From contig CACZNY010000094.1 of the NCBI GenBank assembly GCA_902782655.1, forward strand, positions 1 to 16,065: 16,065 bases of DNA, written 5' to 3'. The position numbers were made by a program, and so were the translations under genes. The notes beneath the pieces are model-generated. The model made no database searches. It was not told where the DNA came from and saw only the letters and a program-made list of their open reading frames with translations. Below are positions 7,827 through 15,255 of this stretch, piece after piece (the stretch's first letter is position 1; the number at the start of each line of letters is the position of its first letter). Source of the DNA: an uncultured Lachnospiraceae bacterium (GTDB taxonomy: Bacteria; Bacillota; Clostridia; Lachnospirales; Lachnospiraceae).

Positions 7827-7855
7827 TTGAAAACAGACGCCGATTATATTATCAT
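7827..7855 (+). promoter_or_regulatory. Candidate sigma-A-type promoter for the signalling operon
   Basis: TTGAAA at 7827-7832 and TATCAT at 7850-7855 are separated by 17 nt and match the -35 and -10 consensus at 5 of 6 positions each. Transcription would start near 7862, leaving a leader of about 40 nt before the receiver gene at 7901. No operator is recognised. Confidence 0.55.
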
Positions 7856-7874
7856 AGAAAGAGTGTTTTATCAA
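7846..7874 (-). promoter_or_regulatory. Candidate promoter for metF, overlapping the opposite-strand promoter
   Basis: Read on the minus strand, TTGATA (7869-7874) is followed after 17 nt by TAATAT (7846-7851). An alternative -10, GATAAT, lies two bases closer. The -10 region occupies the same bases as the -10 of the divergent plus-strand promoter, so the two could compete for polymerase. The leader to metF would be about 85-90 nt. Confidence 0.4.
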
Positions 7875-7900
7875 TCGAGCGATCGGGGGTAGCGACTGGA

Positions 7901-8290
7901 ATGAAACGTGTACTTATAGCAGATGATATGCCTACCGTTTACGAGCAGGCAAGGGAGATAATAGGGAGCCGTTATGAGGTCAGCAATGCCCTGACCGGCG
8001 ATGAGATCGTTGAAGCGGCTAAGAGGGAAAGGCCGGATGTCATCCTTCTTGACATGTTTCTCGATGAGGAGATGTCCGAGGGAGTGCTGATGAGACTTAA
8101 GGAGGATGAGGAGACGAAGGATATACCGGTGATAATCACGGCTTCAGACGCTTCCATCATGGCGGTGAGCCGGTATTACAAGCTCGGGGCTGCGGACTTC
8201 GTAAAGAAGCCTTTCGTGGAGAATGTCCTTTTCAGAAGGATCGATGTGGTCTGCGCTTTAAAGGATGACGGGCATACGGATCTGATCTAA
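7901..8290 (+). CDS. Stand-alone response regulator receiver protein
   Basis: This 129-residue protein is a receiver domain and nothing else, so it has no DNA-binding or enzymatic output of its own. The phosphorylation site is complete: acidic pair Asp8-Asp9, phosphoacceptor Asp51 (VILLDMFLD), Thr80 (VIITAS) and Lys103 (VKKPF). Such proteins act as phosphate shuttles or sinks, or bind a partner protein. It is the first gene of the signalling operon, with a G-rich but poorly spaced ribosome binding site (GGGGG at 7885-7889). It is followed 18 nt after its TAA by a hybrid kinase in the same reading frame. The natural partners are the two kinases downstream, but this is inferred from position. 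Confidence 0.92.
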   Translation: MKRVLIADDMPTVYEQAREIIGSRYEVSNALTGDEIVEAAKRERPDVILLDMFLDEEMSEGVLMRLKEDEETKDIPVIITASDASIMAVSRYYKLGAADFVKKPFVENVLFRRIDVVCALKDDGHTDLI

Positions 8291-8308
8291 GGCAGGACGG
8301 GTAAGGAA

Positions 8309-10411
8309 GTGCGGGACAGCCTTGAAAAGTGGTACGGCCTTGATACTCCTCTTGAAGTGATAAACTTCAACATAGGGATGATCTTTTTCTTTATTTCCTA
8401 TGTGCTGTGTCTTTCGGCAAGCCTGTATCTTCATCTCGGCCGGTCCTACTATTATGTGACCGGGCTCGGGATCATGCTCCTTACCTTTTTCATAGGATAT
8501 GCCGCCCAGAGCGGGAAATATCAGCTTTCCTCCTTTGCCATAGTGGTATTGTTCGAGCTTCTGATCTTCCCGGCGTCATATATCATAGACGGAAGGTTCA
8601 TCTCTTTTTCATTGATGTATTATTTCCTCGGCTTCCTTCTCACCGTATTCGTACAGGAGGGCAGGCTTCGTACCATTTCCTATATCCTTTTCTGGGTTTC
8701 GTGGATATCTTCCGTTATTTTTTCATATTTCCGCCTTTCGGAGAATGATTTCATTTCATTTGAGAATGTGAATATGGCACTGGATGTGGCTGTGCCGCTG
8801 ACTGTATGCGCGCTTTTTGCCTGCAGCTGCACGATGGCTTCCCTGAGGTTTTATACAAGGGAGAGTGAGAAGGCGGAGGAGAGCCGCAGGGTGGCAGATG
8901 ATAATGAAAGATCCAAGGATGTATTCCTGATGAATATGTCCCATGAGATAAGGACTCCGATGAATGCCATAATGAGCGCGGGAGAGATCATGCTGTCCAA
9001 GGATATATCCGATGATACCAGGATGAACGTGCATCATATAAGCAATGCCTGCAGGGCTCTTATCACGACCCTTGATGACCTGCTTGTCTTTTCCGATGAT
9101 GGTGAAAGGAATATCGTCATGCAGGAGAACGAATATGAAACAGGGGAATTTCTCGATGATATAATCAACATGATATCGGTAAGGCTGATGGGCATGGATG
9201 TGAAATTCTATGTGTATATCGATCCCTATATACCCAAAAAACTCATAGGGGACATGATAAGACTGAGGCAGGTCTTTATCAATATCCTGAATAACGCCGT
9301 GAAGTATACCAGGCAGGGCCATATCACACTCCGTGTCGTTATGAGTGATGTAACCCAGGAGGGCATGGTGCTCCATGCAGACGTTACGGACACCGGGATA
9401 GGGATCAAGGAGGAGAAGCTTCCCACCCTGTTTGATGATTTTACAAGAGTGGATGATGATATCAATGAAAGCCTTAAAAAGGAGGGGTCGGGACTGGGGC
9501 TTTCCATCACAAAGAGCATAGTGAATGCCTGCGGAGGGAGTATAGGGGTGAAGAGCGTATATAATAAGGGCTCGGTCTTTTCCTTCGATATCCCGCAGAA
9601 GATAGCCGATCCCGAGCCTCTGGCAAAGATCAGGGACAGCAGGGATCTGGGAGTGATCATCTGTGATGATGACGTCAATATGAAATCCGTCCTGAAGGAC
9701 ACCCTGAGGGCAATGAAGATACGCTGTACCGTAGTGGAAAACAGTGATGAGATGAATGCAGTCATAAAGGAGGGGATATATACCCACTTATTCATAACTC
9801 CGGAATGCCTGGAGGGCTCCTGCGATCTGCCGTCGCTGATGGGCGCCAACATAACCATTGTTATGATGAAAGAAGTGGATGATCCCAATGATGATTCCGG
9901 TGATGCAAGGCTTGTGAAGCCCTTAAGCTCACTTAATATAGTGAAGTATTTCGAAGGCGGGCACAGGGAGTCTGAGGAGACGGCAAAGGAAGCAGAGCCG
10001 GAGGAGAGAAAGGTCATCGTATCCGGAGCCAAAGCCCTGGTGGTGGAGGATAACATGACGAACCTTATGGTGGCAGAGAGGCTGCTTACCCGTATGGGCT
10101 TTGAGGTTTCAACGGCCAGCAACGGAAACAGCGCCCTGAGCATCGCAAAGGTGATGAGCTTTGACATTCTTTTCATTGATTACATGATGACGGGCATGAA
10201 CGGCATAGATACCTTAAGGGCTGTAAGGAAACTGTCCTCTGAATGGGCAAAGACCGTCCCCTGCATAGTGCTTACCGCCGATGCCCACGAGGGAGCGAAG
10301 CAGATGCTCATCAATGCGGGCTTTGATGATTATCTCGCTAAGCCTATAGATATGCATGAGCTGGAGTACATGGTCACAAGATATCTGCCCGGAGAGAAGC
10401 TTATAGTATGA
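8309..10411 (+). CDS. Hybrid histidine kinase with six-helix membrane sensor, degenerate receiver and C-terminal receiver
   Basis: The order is as follows. A membrane sensor with about six helices (19-42, 48-64, 72-94, 97-116, 121-141, 157-178) resembles no named sensor domain I know. A short linker follows. The HisKA domain has phosphoacceptor His212 in NMSHEIRTPMNA. The HATPase has both N-box Asn (N325, N329), DTGIG (361-365) and GSGLGL (393-398). The first receiver (about 447-550) lacks the phosphoacceptor Asp (Thr-Pro at 497-498) but keeps Asp453-455 and Lys537. The complete second receiver (about 574-695) has Glu580-Asp581, Asp624, Thr656 and Lys678. All residues for ATP use and phosphorelay are present, so it should be active. 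The start is GTG, the only usable start codon after an in-frame TAA at 8288-8290. The stop overlaps the next kinase by 4 nt. Confidence 0.93.
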   Translation: MRDSLEKWYGLDTPLEVINFNIGMIFFFISYVLCLSASLYLHLGRSYYYVTGLGIMLLTFFIGYAAQSGKYQLSSFAIVVLFELLIFPASYIIDGRFISFSLMYYFLGFLLTVFVQEGRLRTISYILFWVSWISSVIFSYFRLSENDFISFENVNMALDVAVPLTVCALFACSCTMASLRFYTRESEKAEESRRVADDNERSKDVFLMNMSHEIRTPMNAIMSAGEIMLSKDISDDTRMNVHHISNACRALITTLDDLLVFSDDGERNIVMQENEYETGEFLDDIINMISVRLMGMDVKFYVYIDPYIPKKLIGDMIRLRQVFINILNNAVKYTRQGHITLRVVMSDVTQEGMVLHADVTDTGIGIKEEKLPTLFDDFTRVDDDINESLKKEGSGLGLSITKSIVNACGGSIGVKSVYNKGSVFSFDIPQKIADPEPLAKIRDSRDLGVIICDDDVNMKSVLKDTLRAMKIRCTVVENSDEMNAVIKEGIYTHLFITPECLEGSCDLPSLMGANITIVMMKEVDDPNDDSGDARLVKPLSSLNIVKYFEGGHRESEETAKEAEPEERKVIVSGAKALVVEDNMTNLMVAERLLTRMGFEVSTASNGNSALSIAKVMSFDILFIDYMMTGMNGIDTLRAVRKLSSEWAKTVPCIVLTADAHEGAKQMLINAGFDDYLAKPIDMHELEYMVTRYLPGEKLIV

Positions 10412-12531
10412 AAGCCTTAAATAAGAGAATTTTCAGCGATTTTTATTATAACGACACCATCGAGCTGGATATAAGGATATTAAGACTCATAGGCGCTTAC
10501 AGCATAGCAGCTATTATTTTTGCCATACCCTGTTTCTTTATAGCCGGATATGACCATTCCGCTTATTTCGTGAGCGGCGGATCCATCCTGCTGCTTACGG
10601 CCGTATACGGTCTTTTCATGTTCAACAGGGATGTAAGGCTTACATCGGTCATATTCTGCTATGTGCTGAATATCATCGTCATTCCGTTTTTCTTTGTCTT
10701 TGCGGGAGGGATATACGGGGGCATGGAGTTTATCTTCCTCTGCGGTGTCATAGATTCCGTATTCCTTCTGAAGGGTGTTTTAAGGATAGTATCCGAGGCC
10801 GTGTTTATCATCTGGGATGTGCTGGTCATTTTGTACTCAGGCTTTCATCCGGAGATGATACATAATGTCCCGAGAGGACTTACAGCTGTCTTCAGCTTCA
10901 GCATGTGCATCATAATCTGCACCCTTATCTTCCTCATAATACTGGATTATGAGAGAAATCTGCTTCAGTCCAAAAGGAGAAATATCGAGCAGGCCGTGAA
11001 GCAGAGCCTTATAAGTGCCGAGACAAAGAGCCGCTTTCTTTCAAACGTTTCCCATGAGCTGCGCACACCGATGAATGCCATCATCGGGATGAGCGGCATC
11101 ATACAGAATGCCGACGTGGACGGGGAGCTTACCGAGGAGATATCCATCATCACGCATAATGCCAGGGATCTGCTTTCCACCATAAACAGCATCCTTGATT
11201 ATTCAAGGCTTGAATCCGATAAGCTGTCATTATCCTATGACCAGTTTGAATTCGGGGTCATGATGAGGGAGATAGTATCGGAGGCTTCCATCAGATGTGA
11301 GGAGAAGGGCATAGACCTTTTCATCGATATAGATCCCGATTCTCCCAATGTGCTTTACGGGGATCATATCCAGCTGGAGATGATATTGCAGGATCTTTTA
11401 AGCGATGCCATTGATTCGGTTTCGGACGGCAGGGTGCATTTCAGGATCAGGGGGGCGTATTCGGGTGATAAGAGCAGAGCCTGCTTTAAGGCTGAGATTT
11501 CCGATACCGGGGCAGGAATATCTGCCGAGGATCTGGAGAGCATCTACACCAGCTATGAGAAATACGATTCAAGGCAGGACAGCAGGATCAAGAGGCTGGG
11601 GCTTAAGTATTCGGTATTCCGCGGCATCCTGCGTCAGATGAACGGAGATTTTGAGATAAAAAGCCTTAAGGATGTGGGTACCACGGTTTTTGTTTCCTTT
11701 GAGGTGTTTACAGTGGAGAGGATGGTGCTTGCGGACAAATCCTTCACGGTGGGAAAGAGGGTATTGCTCTATGCTTACGGTGAAAAGGGCTCGATGTATA
11801 TGGAGGAGACCTTCGCGCCCTTCGGCGTCATTCTGGACGTGGCTTATTCTCCTGATGTATTCGCGAAGCTGTACTCAGAGGGAATCTACAGATATATCTT
11901 CATATCTGAGGAGGGCTATGTGGATGTATCGGATATGCTTAAGGAGCAGGATAAGGATAAGGTCTTTGTAATAACGGACAGGATGGGCACTCCCGCGGAC
12001 TTTGACAATCTGAAGATAATAAGGCGCCCGCTGTCTTCCCTTAATCTTTCTGATATCTTCTTTGAAAGATGGGAGGAGATGGACTATACGGGAGGTGGGA
12101 CCGGTGACGGGTTCGTGGCTCCGGATGCAAGGGTGCTGGTGGTTGATGACAATATGGTAAATCTCAAGGTGGCGGAATCTTTGCTCCTTAAGTACAAGGT
12201 GAATGTAAGGATATGCGAGAGCGGATTTGCCGCCATAGAGATGCTTAAAAACGAGAATTACGATATCGTGCTCATGGATCAGGTGATGCCCGGAATGGAC
12301 GGCTTCGAGGCCATGAAGCTGATACGGAGCAGCCTTGTCATAAGAGGGGCGAGGCGGATGCCCATAGTCTGTATGACGGCCGATTCCGGAGGAGATATAA
12401 GGGAGAAGGTTCTTTCGGGCGGCTTTAATGATTATCTTTCAAAGCCGGTCAAGGAGAAGGAGCTTGAGAGGGTGCTGCTTGATTTCCTGCCCGATGACAA
12501 GATAGCGATGTCTGTCCCGGAGGCAGGCTGA
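10408..12531 (+). CDS. Hybrid histidine kinase homologue with degenerate ATP-binding site (candidate pseudokinase)
   Basis: It has the same layout as the preceding kinase: about six membrane helices (26-47, 53-72, 78-99, 104-121, 124-144, 157-179), an intact HisKA with His216 in NVSHELRTPMNA, and an HATPase-like domain. A degenerate receiver (449-548) and a complete receiver follow; the latter has Asp580-Asp581, Asp624 in LMDQVMPGMDGF, Thr657 and Lys679. The HATPase keeps DTGAG (366-370), but the N-box reads QDLLSDAID, so both asparagines are Asp (329, 333). The G2 box reads IKRLGL instead of GxGLGL (394-399). Loss of these ATP contacts suggests little or no autokinase activity. The middle receiver has lost the acidic pair, the phosphoacceptor and the Lys (Arg540). 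It starts with ATGA overlap, so it is made in step with the first kinase. Confidence 0.9.
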   Translation: MKALNKRIFSDFYYNDTIELDIRILRLIGAYSIAAIIFAIPCFFIAGYDHSAYFVSGGSILLLTAVYGLFMFNRDVRLTSVIFCYVLNIIVIPFFFVFAGGIYGGMEFIFLCGVIDSVFLLKGVLRIVSEAVFIIWDVLVILYSGFHPEMIHNVPRGLTAVFSFSMCIIICTLIFLIILDYERNLLQSKRRNIEQAVKQSLISAETKSRFLSNVSHELRTPMNAIIGMSGIIQNADVDGELTEEISIITHNARDLLSTINSILDYSRLESDKLSLSYDQFEFGVMMREIVSEASIRCEEKGIDLFIDIDPDSPNVLYGDHIQLEMILQDLLSDAIDSVSDGRVHFRIRGAYSGDKSRACFKAEISDTGAGISAEDLESIYTSYEKYDSRQDSRIKRLGLKYSVFRGILRQMNGDFEIKSLKDVGTTVFVSFEVFTVERMVLADKSFTVGKRVLLYAYGEKGSMYMEETFAPFGVILDVAYSPDVFAKLYSEGIYRYIFISEEGYVDVSDMLKEQDKDKVFVITDRMGTPADFDNLKIIRRPLSSLNLSDIFFERWEEMDYTGGGTGDGFVAPDARVLVVDDNMVNLKVAESLLLKYKVNVRICESGFAAIEMLKNENYDIVLMDQVMPGMDGFEAMKLIRSSLVIRGARRMPIVCMTADSGGDIREKVLSGGFNDYLSKPVKEKELERVLLDFLPDDKIAMSVPEAG

Positions 12532-12532
12532 A

Positions 12533-13246
12533 ATGAGGCTGAATAAATATCTTGCAAGATATGCGGGGGTTTCCAGAAGGGAAGCGGACAGGCTCATAGA
12601 GGCCGGCATGGTGGCTGTGGACGGGGTAAAGGCTGCCCTGGGTACTGCAGTCGATGAAGAGGGGGCAAGGGTCACTGTCGGTGAAAGGGTGATAGTGCCG
12701 GATGAAACCAGGCGTTACTTTGCAGTGTATAAGCCGGTCGGCTATATCTCATCAACGGTGAAGCAGACTCCGGAGGATCTTCTGGTCACATCTCTGGTAT
12801 CCGCGGACGAGGCAGCGCGTCTTTTTCCCATGGGAAGACTTGATAAGGATTCTGAGGGTCTTATGATACTGACTGATGACGGGGAGCTTATGGATAAGGT
12901 CCTCCGTTCAAGATACGGCCATGAAAAGGAGTACTGGGTAAAGCTTGATTCTCCTGTAACGGACGATATGATACGGGAAATATCCGCCGGAGGCCTTGAA
13001 ATAGGCGGCGGCAGGCCGACGAAGCCCTGCAGGGTAAAGAGGATATCTGAGGACGAGGTTTTTATCGTACTTACCGAGGGCATGAACAGGGAGATAAGAA
13101 GGATATTTGAATTATATGATACAGGCGTGAGGTCTCTTTGCAGGGTCAGGTTTATGGACATCACCCTCGACGGGCTGAAACCGGGGGAGAGCAGGGCTCT
13201 TGACGAAGAGGAGATCGCGCGGCTTAAAGAGAAGGCAATGAGATGA
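12533..13246 (+). CDS. rluF: RluF/RsuA-family rRNA pseudouridine synthase
   Basis: This enzyme isomerises a specific uridine in rRNA to pseudouridine. An N-terminal S4 RNA-binding domain (MRLNKYLARYAGVSRREADR, 1-20, to about 55) is followed by the catalytic domain. GRLDKDSEGLMILTDDG at 101-117 contains the nucleophilic Asp104, and HEKEY with EGMNREIRRI gives the remaining family motifs. The Gly-Arg-Leu-Asp-Lys-Asp-Ser wording is closer to RluF (23S U2604) than to RsuA or RluB, so the symbol is a best guess; the exact target base is not provable here. Its 237 residues fit the family. It begins one base after the stop of the second kinase and overlaps ligA by 4 nt, so a housekeeping RNA enzyme is co-transcribed with the signalling genes. 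Confidence 0.9.
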   Translation: MRLNKYLARYAGVSRREADRLIEAGMVAVDGVKAALGTAVDEEGARVTVGERVIVPDETRRYFAVYKPVGYISSTVKQTPEDLLVTSLVSADEAARLFPMGRLDKDSEGLMILTDDGELMDKVLRSRYGHEKEYWVKLDSPVTDDMIREISAGGLEIGGGRPTKPCRVKRISEDEVFIVLTEGMNREIRRIFELYDTGVRSLCRVRFMDITLDGLKPGESRALDEEEIARLKEKAMR

Positions 13247-15255
13247 ATGCAGAGGATCTGAGAGAAAATTACAGGGAGCTTGCCGATAAGATCCGTTATC
13301 ATATGGATCGCTACTACAATGATGACTCTCCGGAGATAGAGGATGCCGAGTATGATGCCATGATGCGGGAGCTTAAGGCTATGGAGCGCGAGCATCCGGA
13401 GCTTGTCACAAAGGATTCCCCCAGCAGGATAATAGGCGGCAAAGCAAAAAGAACAGCCGGTATAAATGTGGAGCATGACGTACCCATGCTATCCATCGAG
13501 GATGTTTTCACAAAGGAGGAGGTATTATCCTGGGTGCATGAGGTGAGAGATATGCACCCGGATGCCGTATTTTCCGTGGAGCATAAGATAGACGGGCTTT
13601 CCATGAGCATAAGGTATCAGGCGGGACGGCTGATCCTTGCCGAGACCAGGGGGGACGGCCATATCGGGGAGGACGTGACGGACAACGCCCTTGTGATACC
13701 TGATGTACTGCCTTCGCTTGACGGGATCGACTCCGATATAGAGCTTAGAGGCGAAGTATATATGTCCCATGAGGACTTTGAAAGGGTCAATGAAAGGATG
13801 GAGCTTTCAGGGAAAAAGCCCTTTGCCAATCCGAGGAACTGTGCCGCGGGGACCTTAAGGCAGCTTGATTCGTCGGTGGTGCGGGAGAGAGGGCTTTCAA
13901 TGTTTGTCTTCAATGTGCAAAGAGCCGCTGACCCCTCCTTTATGACATCGCATCATGAGGCGCTTGAAAGGCTTGCTGCGGCGGGAGTACGGGTCGTCCC
14001 TTCGTATTTATGCAGAAGCGACGATGAGATAATAAGCGCCATAGACGACATAGGGGGTAAAAGGGGAGAGTATCCCTATGATATAGACGGAGCCGTGGTA
14101 AAGATAGACAATATATCCTACAGGGATGATTTTCCGGCGGGAAGCAAGTATTCCGCAGGTCATATAGCCTATAAGTATCCTCCCGAGGAAAAGGAGACCG
14201 TCATACGGGATATAGAGCTTTCCGTAGGCATGACCGGCAGGATAAATCCCACAGCGGTCTTTGATCCGGTGCGCCTTTGCGGCACCACGGTATCAAGAGC
14301 CACTCTTCACAATCAGGATTTCATCACAGAGCTGGGGATAGGAATAGGCAGGACGGTCATAGTCTATAAGTCGGGGGAGATCATTCCGAAGATAAGGGCA
14401 GTGGTCGCCGGGAAGAATCCACCCGGCTCAAGGGTCTATGAGATACCCCGTATCTGCCCCGTATGCGGGCATGAGGCCGTAAGGGAGGCTGATACAGCGG
14501 ATATCAGGTGCGCGAATCCTGCCTGCAAGGCCAAGCTTACAAAGAGGATAATAAACTTCGTGAGCCGGGATGCCTATGATATAAAGGGCTTCGGCGATGA
14601 ATATATAAAGAACCTTATCAACAGGAAATTCATATCCGATATAGCGGATATCTTCAGGCTTAAGGAGCGCAGGGACGAGCTTGTGTCCTGCGGCATCATC
14701 GGAAAGGAAAAGAATACGGACAAGCTTCTGGGAGTGATAGAGGAATCAAAGAAGAATCCGCCGGAGAGGCTTCTTTGCGGACTCTCCATAGCCAATGTGG
14801 GCAGGAACTCGGCAAGAACCATAATGAAGCATTTCGGATCCTTTGAAAGCCTTATGGCGGCTTCGGTTGAGGAGCTTACAGGCGTCAGTGACGTGGGTGA
14901 AATAACGGCTGTTTCTATCTATGATTTCTTCCATGACGAGAGCATCATAAGGCTTATGGGAGAGCTTAAGGAGCTTGGGCTTAATATGGAAGCCGAAGCT
15001 TCAGAGTCTGCGGGGGATGCTTTTGCGGGCAGGACCTATGTGATCACCGGGGAGCTCATAAATTTCGCCAACAGGGGAGAGCTCGTTGATTATATAGAGG
15101 CAAGAGGAGGCAAGGTGGCAGGCTCGGTTTCAAAGAAAACGTATGCTCTTATAAACAATGACGTTAATTCCCAGTCGGGAAAGAATAAGAAAGCCAGAGA
15201 ACTCGGCATACCCGTAATATCCGAGCAGGAGCTCATGGAAGGAGCGGACGCATGA
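13243..15255 (+). CDS. ligA: NAD-dependent DNA ligase LigA
   Basis: LigA seals nicks in DNA during replication and repair using NAD+ as AMP donor. Domains in order are Ia (NMN-binding, about 1-70, with YYNDDSPEIEDAEYD), and the nucleotidyltransferase with adenylated Lys115 in HKIDGLS, ELRGEVYM (167-174), DGAVVKID (282-289) and Lys311 in AYKYP. Next come the OB fold, a zinc finger with Cys405, Cys408, Cys423 and Cys428, helix-hairpin-helix repeats (about 440-570) and a BRCT domain (590-668). The length of 670 residues is standard. One deviation is the OB-fold motif usually written VGRTG, which reads VGMTG here (Met330), with an Arg at 333. It overlaps both neighbours by 4 nt (rluF upstream, a membrane protein gene downstream). 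Confidence 0.97.
   Translation: MNAEDLRENYRELADKIRYHMDRYYNDDSPEIEDAEYDAMMRELKAMEREHPELVTKDSPSRIIGGKAKRTAGINVEHDVPMLSIEDVFTKEEVLSWVHEVRDMHPDAVFSVEHKIDGLSMSIRYQAGRLILAETRGDGHIGEDVTDNALVIPDVLPSLDGIDSDIELRGEVYMSHEDFERVNERMELSGKKPFANPRNCAAGTLRQLDSSVVRERGLSMFVFNVQRAADPSFMTSHHEALERLAAAGVRVVPSYLCRSDDEIISAIDDIGGKRGEYPYDIDGAVVKIDNISYRDDFPAGSKYSAGHIAYKYPPEEKETVIRDIELSVGMTGRINPTAVFDPVRLCGTTVSRATLHNQDFITELGIGIGRTVIVYKSGEIIPKIRAVVAGKNPPGSRVYEIPRICPVCGHEAVREADTADIRCANPACKAKLTKRIINFVSRDAYDIKGFGDEYIKNLINRKFISDIADIFRLKERRDELVSCGIIGKEKNTDKLLGVIEESKKNPPERLLCGLSIANVGRNSARTIMKHFGSFESLMAASVEELTGVSDVGEITAVSIYDFFHDESIIRLMGELKELGLNMEAEASESAGDAFAGRTYVITGELINFANRGELVDYIEARGGKVAGSVSKKTYALINNDVNSQSGKNKKARELGIPVISEQELMEGADA

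Noticed and set aside
8756..9787. Minus-strand open frame (343 codons) opposite the first kinase
   Set aside because: It is antisense to intact HisKA and HATPase motifs, has no recognisable family and no ribosome binding site of note.
9226..10176. Minus-strand open frame (316 codons), Ser/Met-rich, opposite kinase 1
   Set aside because: Its composition is that of the complementary strand of an acidic protein gene. It overlaps another shadow frame and a well-supported gene.
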